Shown piece by piece: positions 1 to 6,439 of a stretch of 13,339 nt of DNA. Position numbers and translations under genes: made by a program. Below the pieces are notes generated by a model. It had not been told where the DNA came from, searched no databases, and saw only the letters and a program-made list of their open reading frames with translations. The stretch spans positions 1-13,339 of the forward strand of contig JAISDM010000059.1 of NCBI GenBank assembly GCA_031264885.1, read 5' to 3'. Every line of letters begins with the position of its first letter. The stretch's first letter is position 1. The DNA is from Peptococcaceae bacterium. Its GTDB lineage: Bacteria; Bacillota; Peptococcia; DRI-13; UBA5745.

Positions 1-15
1 AACCAAGGCGGCGTG

Positions 16-320
16 TGTGTAGGGGCGGCCTGTTGCCGCCCGGCCCCGGGGAAGCTGTTTCCCAAGAGGGCGCGGATGAAACCAACGATGCGAATGTGTA
101 GGGGCGGCATATTGCCGCCCGGCCCGGGGAAGCATTTTCCCAAGGGAACGGATGAAATCAATGATGCGAATGTGTAGGGGCGGCATGTTGCCGCCCGGCC
201 CGGGGAAGCATTTTCCCAAGAGAACGGATGAAATCAATGATGAGAATGTGTAGGGGCGGCATGTTGCCGCCCGGCCCCGGAAAGGCATTTTCCCGAGAGG
301 GCGCGGATGAAACCAATGAG
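16..320 (+). repeat. Four-copy direct repeat array of REP-like palindromic units
   Basis: Four head-to-tail units begin with TGTGTAGGGGCGGC at 16, 95, 171 and 247, giving periods of 79, 76 and 76 bp; the last unit fades out near 320. Each unit has a GC-rich stem-loop: GGGCGGC 23-29 with GCCGCCC 35-41, then GGGCGGCA/TGCCGCCC at 102-109/113-120, 178-185/189-196 and 254-261/265-272, with loops of 3 to 5 nt. A second weaker hairpin follows (GGGAA, 5-nt loop, TTCCC; for example 203-207 with 213-217). The remainder of each unit (GGATGAAAYCAAYGATG-like) is also conserved. The GTAG tetranucleotide beside the palindrome and the adjacent RAYT gene are typical of REP elements. Function is inferred: substrate or relic of the neighbouring HUH transposase. 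Confidence 0.9.
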
Positions 321-334
321 GTTTGTGATGAATC

Positions 335-808
335 ATGTATCCGTCAAGAAAATCGAACAGGTTAAAAGATTACGATTACAGCCGGGCCGGAGCGTATTTT
401 TTGACGATTTGCGCCAAGGGGCGGTTAGAATTGTTTTCGCGGATTGTTGTAAGGGAGACGCCCTGCCGTTCGACGGTTGAATTAACGGATATAGGTAAAA
501 TAATTGCCGCGGAGATAGAAAAATTTTCCGACGCGTATGATTTTGTAACGGTAGAGCATTATGTGATTATGCCCAATCATGTACACATGATTGTTTTGAT
601 TAACGGCGGCGGGCGGCAGAATGCCGCCCCTACGGTGCCGCGAATGATAAAACAGTGGAAAAGGGCGGTATCGTTGAAAGTGGGATATTCGATATGGCAA
701 AGGTCGTTTTACGACCATGTGGTACGCAATGAAAACGATCATCGGGAAATTATGGAATACATTGAAAATAATCCGGCGAAATGGGATGAAGACCGGTATC
801 ACCCATAA
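335..808 (+). CDS. REP-associated tyrosine transposase (RAYT, Y1/IS200-like HUH family)
   Basis: Intact 157-residue protein of the TnpA_REP family, single-strand endonucleases that nick and join DNA at REP hairpins through a covalent 5'-phosphotyrosine. Visible family marks are the N-terminal SNRLKDYDYSRAGAYFLTIC (residues 7-26), the HUH metal-binding motif H82-V83-H84 inside MPNHVHMIV, the probable catalytic tyrosine Y126 in QRSFYDHVVR, and the C-terminal IENNPAKW (143-150). Length is normal for the short form. ATG at 335 is the only suitable start; the leader has only a weak TGAGG (317-321), 13 nt away, and is made of the tail of the last array unit. Residues 93-100 are encoded by an inverted copy of the array palindrome. 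By eye the gene is more AT-rich than the flagellar genes, consistent with separate origin. No frameshift is seen, so it may be active; activity is inferred only. Confidence 0.9.
   Translation: MYPSRKSNRLKDYDYSRAGAYFLTICAKGRLELFSRIVVRETPCRSTVELTDIGKIIAAEIEKFSDAYDFVTVEHYVIMPNHVHMIVLINGGGRQNAAPTVPRMIKQWKRAVSLKVGYSIWQRSFYDHVVRNENDHREIMEYIENNPAKWDEDRYHP
610..633 (-). repeat. Inverted REP palindrome inside the transposase coding sequence
   Basis: GGGCGGCA (611-618), a 3-nt loop GAA, TGCCGCCC (622-629) and CTAC (630-633) form the reverse complement of the array palindrome. Over 24 positions it matches array copies 3 and 4 at 22, both differences lying in the loop. It is read in frame as Gly-Arg-Gln-Asn-Ala-Ala-Pro-Thr, residues 93-100 of the RAYT protein, just after the HUH-bearing strand. 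Confidence 0.9.
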
Positions 809-973
809 ACCGTCAAAACGGCGGAAAATGCCCATTGAACGCGGGTTGTCGAAAAAAAGTGAAATAAAACTAAATAAATAAGATAGATTTTTATTCAAAA
901 GAATTTTCTTTTTATGCTGAACATGGTATAATTGCACAATAACGCGCAAAATAGTGAAAAAGGAAGTGCCGAT
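809..973 (+). promoter_or_regulatory. AT-rich intergenic region with extended -10 promoter for flbD
   Basis: The gap between the transposase and flbD becomes strongly AT-rich from about 850. A perfect TATAAT lies at 927-932, preceded by TGG (924-926), which makes a TGn extended -10 of the housekeeping sigma type. The -35 region is poor: TTTTCT at 904-909 with a 17-bp spacer. Transcription would start near 938-940, giving a leader of about 35 nt. No rho-independent terminator with a T-run is visible after the transposase. The promoter is inferred from consensus only; it would let the motility genes from flbD onward be transcribed independently of anything upstream. Confidence 0.6.
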
Positions 974-1168
974 ATGATCAGACTGTTTCGTCTTAACGGC
1001 GTAATGATCGTCATAAACGCCGACATGATTGAGACGGTGGAATCCACGCCGGATACGGTAATTACGCTCACCAACGGGAAGAAATATGTGGTTACCAACG
1101 ATCTGGAGGATGTGATCGATCAAATCGTTGAATATAGAAGGAAGATTATGACAGTGAAGGAAGCGTGA
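974..1168 (+). CDS. flbD: FlbD/SwrD family flagellar protein
   Basis: A 64-residue protein of the FlbD family, whose Bacillus member SwrD raises flagellar motor power and supports swarming. The family core is clear: MIRLFRLNG at the start, then IETVESTPDTVITLTNGKKY (23-42) and a C-terminal amphipathic helix. It has no membrane segment and is presumably cytoplasmic. An upstream in-frame ATG (932) would add 14 residues, but that codon overlaps the TATAAT and lacks a ribosome site; the start at 974 has AAGGAAG (960-966) 7 nt before it and gives the usual family N-terminus. It ends 4 nt before motA, and this adjacency to the stator genes fits a role in motor torque. It is first in the visible operon, directly behind the predicted promoter. 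Confidence 0.9.
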   Translation: MIRLFRLNGVMIVINADMIETVESTPDTVITLTNGKKYVVTNDLEDVIDQIVEYRRKIMTVKEA

Positions 1169-1172
1169 ACTC

Positions 1173-1967
1173 ATGGATCTAGCAACCATTGTCGGCCTGG
1201 TGTTGGCCAATGTACTCGTAATCGTTTCGATTTTGCTGGAGGGCAGTCTCTGGGAGTTTTACAGTCTGTCTTCCATAATGATCACAGTCGGCGGGTCAAT
1301 CGCCTCCACAATGACCAGTTTTTCCATGACCGACATTGTCGGTTCCATCCGGGTCGTGGGCGTGACGCTTAGAGGGGACGTTCAATCGCCTCTGGATCTG
1401 ATCAACACGGTGGTTCGAATGGCCGAGCGCGCCCGCCGGGAGGGACTTCTGGCCCTGGAGGCGGATTTGGAAGAGACCAATGACGAATTCCTGAGAAAAG
1501 GGATTCAATTGATTGTGGACGGCACCGATCCGGAGCTGGTGCGCAATGTGCTGGAAACGGAGATCAGCATGATGGAGGACCGGCATAAGACCGGGGCGAG
1601 CATTATGTCCGTCATGGCGACTATGACTCCCGCTTACGGCATGTTGGGCACGCTGATCGGTCTGATTCTGATGCTGGGCAAGCTGGACGATCCCAAGGCG
1701 CTGGGACCCGGCATGGCGGTGGCGTTGATCACCACCTTCTACGGTTCCTACCTGGCCAACGTTGTTTTTATTCCTATGGGGAATAAGCTCAAATACCGCA
1801 GCGCCGAAGAAATACTGAACAAAGAGATCATCGTGGAAGGCGTCCTGTCCATCGCCGCCGGGGAGAATCCCAGGCTGGTGACGGAGAAGCTGAAGTCCTT
1901 CCTGTATCCCCACCAGAAAGTGATGCTGGATCAGCAGAGAAGCGGCGGAGGGACGGATAATGGCTAG
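1173..1967 (+). CDS. motA: Flagellar motor stator protein MotA
   Basis: 264-residue inner-membrane proton-channel subunit that pairs with MotB to turn ion flow into rotor torque. Four membrane segments are visible at about 3-22, 32-50, 145-168 and 181-201, with a large cytoplasmic loop (about 52-140) between the second and third. Conserved prolines P153 (TPAYGMLGTLIGL) and P201 (NVVFIPMGNKL) correspond to E. coli P173 and P222 next to the MotB aspartate. The charged cluster around R86-R89-E90 to E96 lies where rotor-interacting residues are found. AAGGAAG at 1157-1163 precedes the ATG by 9 nt. The 3' end overlaps motB by 8 nt, so the two subunits are likely translationally coupled. Confidence 0.96.
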   Translation: MDLATIVGLVLANVLVIVSILLEGSLWEFYSLSSIMITVGGSIASTMTSFSMTDIVGSIRVVGVTLRGDVQSPLDLINTVVRMAERARREGLLALEADLEETNDEFLRKGIQLIVDGTDPELVRNVLETEISMMEDRHKTGASIMSVMATMTPAYGMLGTLIGLILMLGKLDDPKALGPGMAVALITTFYGSYLANVVFIPMGNKLKYRSAEEILNKEIIVEGVLSIAAGENPRLVTEKLKSFLYPHQKVMLDQQRSGGGTDNG

Positions 1968-2796
1968 GAAAAAGAAACCTGAAGAGCCGCCGCCGGCGAA
2001 TGAGTGGCTGAATACATACGCCGATATGGTGACGTTGCTTCTGACCTTCTTTGTGCTGCTGTTCGCTATGTCTTCTGTGGACGTCGCCAAGTTCGACGCC
2101 ATGACGCAGTCCTTTATTACGGCTTTCAACATCGGCGGAAGCGGAATGGGCTTCCTTGCGGGCAATTCTCCCACGGCGGAAGGCCAGGATGAAGAGGACG
2201 CGGAAAACGCGGAGTCAGAGCAGATCAGCGAGGCTGAGGCAAGCGAGCTGATGGCGTACGCGCGGGAGACCCGGGAGATGCAGCAGCTGCTGGAGCAATT
2301 GAACGAGTTCCTCAATGAGGATCAGCTGCAGGATAAGGTGTCTGTGACCTTGGATGAGCGGGGGCTGATCATCCGCTTCCAGGATTCCATTCTGTTTACC
2401 AGCGGCAGCGCGGATCTGCTGCCGCAGTCCTACGGGGTGCTGGATGAAGTGGCCGCCATGCTGGCGGACATCACCAATCATGTGCGGGTGGAGGGCCATT
2501 CGGACAATGTTCCCATGAATACGCTGCGCTTCCCTTCCAACTGGGAACTCTCCACGGGCCGGGCCACCAATGTGGTGCGGTACCTGGTGGATCACGGTCT
2601 GCCTTCCGACCGGCTTTCGGCCTTGGGTTACGCTGAGTTCAGGCCGGTGGTCTCGAACGATACCGCGGATGGCCGGGCAAAGAACCGCCGGGTGGACATC
2701 GTGGTGATCCGGGACAGCCTGGCGAGGCAGGAGCCTCCGGCGGGGGTCACGGATACCGCCGCGGCGGATTCCGCCGGGGGGGAGAATTCCGGATGA
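1960..2796 (+). CDS. motB: Flagellar motor stator protein MotB (OmpA-type peptidoglycan anchor)
   Basis: 278-residue stator subunit. A basic N-terminus (ARKKK) and a single membrane helix (about 22-40) carry the proton-binding aspartate D22 in NTYADMVTLLLTFF (equivalent to E. coli D32). A Glu-rich, helical linker (about 74-125) follows, then an OmpA/MotB peptidoglycan-binding domain (about 127-250) with VEGHSDNVP (177-185), NWELSTGRA (194-202) and NRRVDI (242-247). The C-terminal 25 residues are Ala/Gly-rich and probably disordered. GGAGG (1947-1951) lies 8 nt before the ATG, inside motA. A proton rather than sodium stator is likely from overall MotA/MotB-like character, but ion choice cannot be settled from sequence by eye. 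Confidence 0.96.
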   Translation: MARKKKPEEPPPANEWLNTYADMVTLLLTFFVLLFAMSSVDVAKFDAMTQSFITAFNIGGSGMGFLAGNSPTAEGQDEEDAENAESEQISEAEASELMAYARETREMQQLLEQLNEFLNEDQLQDKVSVTLDERGLIIRFQDSILFTSGSADLLPQSYGVLDEVAAMLADITNHVRVEGHSDNVPMNTLRFPSNWELSTGRATNVVRYLVDHGLPSDRLSALGYAEFRPVVSNDTADGRAKNRRVDIVVIRDSLARQEPPAGVTDTAAADSAGGENSG

Positions 2797-2811
2797 GAAA
2801 AGATGGGACCT

Positions 2812-2838
2812 GGATTCCGGGTCAAGCCCGGAATGACG
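2812..2838 (+). repeat. Dispersed 27-bp palindromic repeat before fliL
   Basis: In the motB-fliL gap, ATTCCGGG (2814-2821), loop TCAAG and CCCGGAAT (2827-2834) form a perfect 8-bp stem, followed by GACG. It ends 8 nt before the fliL ribosome site. The same family recurs at 9413-9439. Read through in the fliL frame it encodes GFRVKPGMT, which produces a false 20-residue extension of FliL. No T-run follows, so it is not a canonical terminator; it may affect mRNA stability. Confidence 0.85.
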
Positions 2839-2846
2839 TGGGATGG

Positions 2847-2852
2847 AAGGAG
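2847..2852 (+). promoter_or_regulatory. Ribosome binding site that fixes the fliL start
   Basis: AAGGAG lies 10 nt before ATG 2863. No comparable purine stretch lies near the upstream in-frame ATG at 2803, so translation should begin at 2863, after the inserted repeat. Confidence 0.8.
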
Positions 2853-2862
2853 AGTTGATCAG

Positions 2863-3306
2863 ATGGGTAAAAATAAATTTGTAATCATTGTAATTGCGCT
2901 GGTGGTTGTGCTGGCCGCCGCGGGGGGCGCTTTCTTTATGTTCTCCAGCCAGACGCCCGCGGTGGGTCAGCAGCAGCAGCCTGTGCCGCTGAATCAGGCG
3001 CCGACTTTGGGCCCGGTCTATGACTCGGAGGAATACACCATCAATTTGGCCGATTCAACGAAGAAGTTCATCCGGCTTAAGTTGGCCGTGGAACTCACCA
3101 ATGAAGGCGCGCTGGCGGAGCTGCAGACCAAACTCCCGATGTTCGAGGATACGCTGATCAGCACGGCCAGTTCCAAAACCTCGGATATTTTGAATACGCT
3201 GGAGGGGAAAGAGGATCTCAAGAACAATCTGATTTCCGCTATTAATTATTTCCTGGATCAGGGGCAGGTCAAGAATATTTATTGGAAAGAGTTCCTTTTG
3301 AGCTAA
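2863..3306 (+). CDS. fliL: Flagellar basal body-associated protein FliL
   Basis: 147-residue single-pass inner-membrane protein that surrounds the stator and supports torque, especially under load. It has a short basic start (MGKNK), a membrane helix at about 6-28, a Gln/Pro-rich periplasmic linker (about 32-48) and the FliL domain from about 52 to the end, including TINLADSTKKFIRLKLAVEL and a C-terminal IYWKEFLLS. The longer reading from ATG 2803 is rejected because its first 20 residues come from a dispersed repeat and a good ribosome site serves 2863. Position between motB and fliM is standard for Bacillota. Confidence 0.93.
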   Translation: MGKNKFVIIVIALVVVLAAAGGAFFMFSSQTPAVGQQQQPVPLNQAPTLGPVYDSEEYTINLADSTKKFIRLKLAVELTNEGALAELQTKLPMFEDTLISTASSKTSDILNTLEGKEDLKNNLISAINYFLDQGQVKNIYWKEFLLS

Positions 3307-3344
3307 TCATAAAATAAGAACGCGTGTCACCGGGAGGTGAGTGA

Positions 3345-4337
3345 GTGAGCGACATTTTGTCACAAGCGGAGATCGATGCGCTGTTGTCCGCGATGCAGTC
3401 GGGGGATGTGGATATGGAGGCGGTTCGCCAGGAAGAATCCGTGAAAAAGATTAAGGTTTACGATTTCCGCAGACCCAATAAGTTTTCTAAAGATCAACTG
3501 AATACCATTGCCATTATTTATGATAATTTTTGCCGCCAGTTGACCACCCTTCTTTCCGGTATGCTGCGTATGAGAGTGGTTTCGAAGGTGGTGGCGGTGG
3601 ATCAGGTGACGTATGAGGAATTCGTGCGTTCCATTCCGAATCCCACGATTGTCAATATGTTTACCTTCGCGCCTTTGAGCGGCAAGGGCATTCTGGAGAT
3701 GAACCCTGTGGTCGCTTTCAGCATTATTGACCGGCTGTTTGGCGGCCCGGGCGTCGGACCGGATCAAGGCAGGGATCTGACGGAGATCGAGAATACCATT
3801 TTGGAGCGGGTCGCGGAGAAGGTGCTTTTTCTCTTTAAGGACGCCTGGGCGAATATTGTGGACGCCAGCGCTGTCTTCGATTCCCTGGAAACCAATCCCC
3901 AATTCGTGCAGTTGGTGTCTCCCACGGAAATGGTCATCGTGGTGACCATGAATGTGACCGTCGGCGATACGGAGGGATTTATTAATCTGTGTTTCCCCTG
4001 TCTGATGCTGGAAAGCCTCTCGGTGAAGCTGACCTCCCGGTTCCTTTTTTCCGTTTCCGCCAGCGCCTCTTCCGACGATTACCGCCAGCATCTGCAGCAT
4101 GTCATTGAGACCGCCAGAATTCCTCTGTCGGTGATCGTGGGGAGAAATTCGATTTCCATCGGTGAAATGCTGGAGCTTCAAATGGGGGATGTGATTCCTC
4201 TGATTCAGAAGAAGGAGGAAGACGCCAGTGTCTTTGTGGGAACAACATTGAAATATTTTGGAAAGCTCGGACTTGTAGGCAACAAGTTGGCAGTCCAGAT
4301 AACCCAGGAACTCGAAGAAGGAAGTGAAACAGATTGA
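3345..4337 (+). CDS. fliM: Flagellar motor switch protein FliM
   Basis: 330-residue C-ring protein linking FliG to the FliN/FliY ring and receiving phospho-CheY. The N-terminal CheY-binding peptide is ILSQAEIDALLSAM (4-17). FRRPNKFSKDQ (41-51) opens the CheC-like middle domain (to about 230), which holds the FliG-contact loop LFGGPG (131-136). The C-terminal SpoA/FliN-like domain runs from about 255 to 325. The start codon is GTG at 3345, supported by GGGAGGTGA (3332-3340) at proper distance and by the family N-terminus; GTG 3341 is out of frame. The gap to fliL is 38 nt with nothing recognisable except the ribosome site. The stop TGA overlaps the TTG start of fliY (TTGA). Confidence 0.96.
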   Translation: MSDILSQAEIDALLSAMQSGDVDMEAVRQEESVKKIKVYDFRRPNKFSKDQLNTIAIIYDNFCRQLTTLLSGMLRMRVVSKVVAVDQVTYEEFVRSIPNPTIVNMFTFAPLSGKGILEMNPVVAFSIIDRLFGGPGVGPDQGRDLTEIENTILERVAEKVLFLFKDAWANIVDASAVFDSLETNPQFVQLVSPTEMVIVVTMNVTVGDTEGFINLCFPCLMLESLSVKLTSRFLFSVSASASSDDYRQHLQHVIETARIPLSVIVGRNSISIGEMLELQMGDVIPLIQKKEEDASVFVGTTLKYFGKLGLVGNKLAVQITQELEEGSETD

Positions 4338-5569
4338 ACAACATGTTGACACAGGAGGAAATTAATGCCTTGTTGTCAAAGCAGGACGCCGATCAACCTT
4401 CCGCGGAAGCGGAAACCGCGGAAGAACAGCCTTCGGAAGTCACGGATATCGGGACTGAGTTGCCTCTGAGCAGCGAGCTGAACGATTTGGAACAGGATGT
4501 GCTGCGAGAGATCGCGAATATTTCTATGGGAACCGCGGCGACCACTCTATCGGCGCTTTTGGGGAAAAAAATCGAGATTACGACGCCCCAGCTGTCTTTG
4601 ACGGATTTCGACCATTTGAAAGACAGCTACAAAGAACCGTATATTGTGGTGGACGTTACGTATAAAGAAGGATTGATCGGTTCCAACGCGCTGGTGATCA
4701 ACGTTCACGACGCCGGCGTGATTGTGGATTTGATGATGGGGGGCGACGGGACGAACCCTCCCCTGGATTTGACGGAGATGCATATCAGCGCTCTGAGCGA
4801 AGCCATGAATCAGATGATGGGCTCTTCATCCACTTCCCTGGCTCAGATATTGGGAAAAAAAATCGATATCTCTACGCCAATGCCGGAACTCAGTGGGATT
4901 CAGGAACAGGAACAGCTGGATAACGACGATGTTATAGTAAAAATTTCTTTTAGTGTGGTGATCCAAGATTTGTTAGACAGTCAAATGATGCAGTTGATGC
5001 CATTGCCTTTTGCCAAGATGTTGGCGGAGGAATTATTGAGCAGTAACGCTTCCCCCGAACCCGAGCCTGCTCCGGTTCAGGAGAACCCGCCTCAGTCCGC
5101 TCCGGCCGCGGACCAATTCGCTGCGCCGCCTCCGGGCCAGGCGCCCCAGGAAGCCGGCTTCGGCGCCCCTTATCCCTATCCGCCTCAGGGATATTATCCG
5201 CCGCCGCCTTATCCTTATCCGCCGGGTCAGGCGCAGACTCAGCAAATACCTGTGACGCCGCTGACGTTCCAGTCTTTGAGCACTTCCACAGGCGCTCTGG
5301 CTTTGCCGGCGAATATCGGTCTGTTGATGGACGTGGATTTGCAGCTGTCTGTGGAATTGGGCAGAACGTACAAAAAAATCCGCGATGTACTGGACTTCAC
5401 CACCGGTTCCGTGATTGAGCTGGATAAATTGGCGGGGGAACCGGCGGATATATTGGTCAATGGGAAACTTCTGGCCAAGGGAGAAGTGGTGGTCATTGAC
5501 GAGAACTTTGGGGTGCGGGTCACCGAGATCGTTTCTCCCGAAGAGAGGCTCAAGTATATTTCACGATAA
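4334..5569 (+). CDS. fliY: Flagellar motor switch phosphatase FliY (CheC-FliN fusion type)
   Basis: 411-residue C-ring component that also dephosphorylates CheY-P. In order: a CheY-binding peptide TQEEINALLSK (6-16); an acidic linker; a CheC-like domain (about 47-235) with both phosphatase signatures intact, E59xxN62 in LREIANISMG and E156xxN159 in LSEAMNQMMG; a Pro/Tyr-rich linker (about 238-305); and a C-terminal SpoA/FliN domain (about 328-408). Initiation is probably TTG at 4334, 11 nt after AAGGA (4318-4322) and overlapping the fliM stop; ATG 4343 is possible but 20 nt from that site and would shorten the protein by 3 residues. No separate fliN is seen, so this protein should supply the FliN ring. 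cheY, its likely substrate, follows. Confidence 0.94.
   Translation: MNNMLTQEEINALLSKQDADQPSAEAETAEEQPSEVTDIGTELPLSSELNDLEQDVLREIANISMGTAATTLSALLGKKIEITTPQLSLTDFDHLKDSYKEPYIVVDVTYKEGLIGSNALVINVHDAGVIVDLMMGGDGTNPPLDLTEMHISALSEAMNQMMGSSSTSLAQILGKKIDISTPMPELSGIQEQEQLDNDDVIVKISFSVVIQDLLDSQMMQLMPLPFAKMLAEELLSSNASPEPEPAPVQENPPQSAPAADQFAAPPPGQAPQEAGFGAPYPYPPQGYYPPPPYPYPPGQAQTQQIPVTPLTFQSLSTSTGALALPANIGLLMDVDLQLSVELGRTYKKIRDVLDFTTGSVIELDKLAGEPADILVNGKLLAKGEVVVIDENFGVRVTEIVSPEERLKYISR
5168..5224 (+). repeat. Pro/Tyr-rich repeat tract in the FliY linker
   Basis: Residues 279-297 of FliY consist almost only of Pro and Tyr with Gly/Gln, in PYPYPP-type repeats (PYPYPPQGYYPPPP then YPYPPG). At DNA level CCTTATCC/CCGCC motifs recur. 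It is an extended, disordered tether between the CheC and FliN domains. Confidence 0.8.
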
Positions 5570-5599
5570 ATCGTGCCGAATGTTAAGGAGGAAAGCTGA

Positions 5600-5962
5600 A
5601 TGGCTCAAAAGATTTTGATTGTAGACGACGCGGCTTTTATGAGAATGATGTTGAAGGATATTCTGACAAAAAACGGATTCGAGGTGGTTGGCGAAGCCGA
5701 AAACGGATTGGTCGGGGTGGAGAAATTCAAGGAACTGAAGCCTGATTTGGTGACTATGGATATTACCATGCCGGAAATGGACGGCATCACGGCGGTTAAG
5801 AACATCAAAGGGATCGACGGGAACGCCCGGGTGGTCATGTGCAGCGCCATGGGACAGCAGGCGATGGTCATCGACGCCATTCAAGCCGGCGCCAGAGATT
5901 TTATCGTCAAACCCTTCCAGGCGGACCGGGTTGTGGAAGCCATTCAAAAAGCGCTGAGCTAG
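5600..5962 (+). CDS. cheY: Chemotaxis response regulator CheY
   Basis: 120-residue single receiver domain without output domain; phosphorylated by CheA, it binds FliM/FliY to change motor rotation. All receiver residues are present: acidic pair D9-D10, phosphoacceptor D54 in TMDITMPEMDG, S82 (switch Ser/Thr) in CSAMG, aromatic switch F101 and K104 in FIVKPF. AAGGAGG (5585-5591) precedes the ATG by 8 nt, one of the strongest ribosome sites here. The 30-nt gap after fliY and 9-nt gap before fliO keep it in the operon. Location between fliY and fliO is the usual Bacillota arrangement and supports motor signalling rather than another receiver role. Confidence 0.96.
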   Translation: MAQKILIVDDAAFMRMMLKDILTKNGFEVVGEAENGLVGVEKFKELKPDLVTMDITMPEMDGITAVKNIKGIDGNARVVMCSAMGQQAMVIDAIQAGARDFIVKPFQADRVVEAIQKALS

Positions 5963-5971
5963 GGCGGGGTC

Positions 5972-6439
5972 ATGATGGAAGGACTCGTGACTCAGCAGTC
6001 CAGTATGGGGAGCGTCCTGCTCCGGGTTGTGCTCAGCTTGGCTTTGGTGGCGGTTTTGCTGTACTTTCTGCTGAAAATTCTTCGCAGGCAGAATGAGCTG
6101 CGTCTGGATCAGAAGAGCTGGATCAAGATTCATGATTACTATTCTCTGGGGATGAACCGCGGAGTCTACCTGATGGAAGTGATGTCAAAGATTTATGTGG
6201 TGGCGATGTCGGAAGGGAATTTCCAGATATTACATGAAATGGATTTGGATGATCCGGAATGGGAGGCCCTCAAGGATGAGCTGACCCAGGAAAAAGATAA
6301 AATACTTCCCGCGATCAAGGGGTTCTTCAATCGGAACTTGCCCAACACTGATTTCCGTGACCTGCTGAGCAAACAAATGCAAAGAAGCCGTCGCTTGTCT
6401 CAAAAAATCAAAGGAGAACAAAGCGATGATGAGAAATAA
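5972..6439 (+). CDS. fliO: Flagellar biosynthetic protein FliO
   Basis: 155-residue membrane protein of the FliO (FliZ in some Bacillota) family, a scaffold for assembly of the FliP ring of the export gate. A single membrane helix lies at about 13-35, followed by a basic stretch and a small soluble domain with the family-like YSLGMNRGVYLMEV and IYVVAMSEGNFQIL. The C-terminus (about 135-155) is highly charged and probably disordered. Sequence conservation in this family is low, so the call rests also on position directly before fliP. The start is ATGATG at 5972 with a GGGCGGGG stretch upstream instead of a good AGGAGG. The 3' end overlaps fliP by 14 nt. Confidence 0.87.
   Translation: MMEGLVTQQSSMGSVLLRVVLSLALVAVLLYFLLKILRRQNELRLDQKSWIKIHDYYSLGMNRGVYLMEVMSKIYVVAMSEGNFQILHEMDLDDPEWEALKDELTQEKDKILPAIKGFFNRNLPNTDFRDLLSKQMQRSRRLSQKIKGEQSDDEK

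Noticed and set aside
16..320. CRISPR array
   Set aside because: The units repeat over their full 76-79 bp, including the stretches that would be spacers, and no cas gene is near.
811..840. Terminator or inverted repeat remnant after the transposase
   Set aside because: CCGTcaaaACGG is a 4-bp stem without a T-run. GGAAAATGC (823-831) matches the array's second hairpin in reverse but at 9 nt is too short to support a repeat.
932..976. Longer FlbD starting at ATG 932
   Set aside because: That ATG shares its A and T with the TATAAT box, lacks a ribosome site, and adds 14 residues not found in the family; 974 has AAGGAAG at good spacing.
949..976. Sigma-28 type motility promoter (GCCGATA at 968-974)
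   Set aside because: No TAAA lies 15 nt upstream, and the start of transcription would fall inside the flbD coding sequence.
1296..2315. Long antisense reading frames opposite motA/motB, fliM (3360-4352) and flhA (9600-11033)
   Set aside because: They mirror strongly conserved genes, have compositions typical of reverse reading (His/Gln/Arg-rich), no ribosome sites and no recognisable domains.
2763..2775. GGCGGA-T-TCCGCC palindrome at the end of motB
   Set aside because: It lies in Ala/Gly-rich coding sequence with no T-run and no second copy; probably chance from codon bias.
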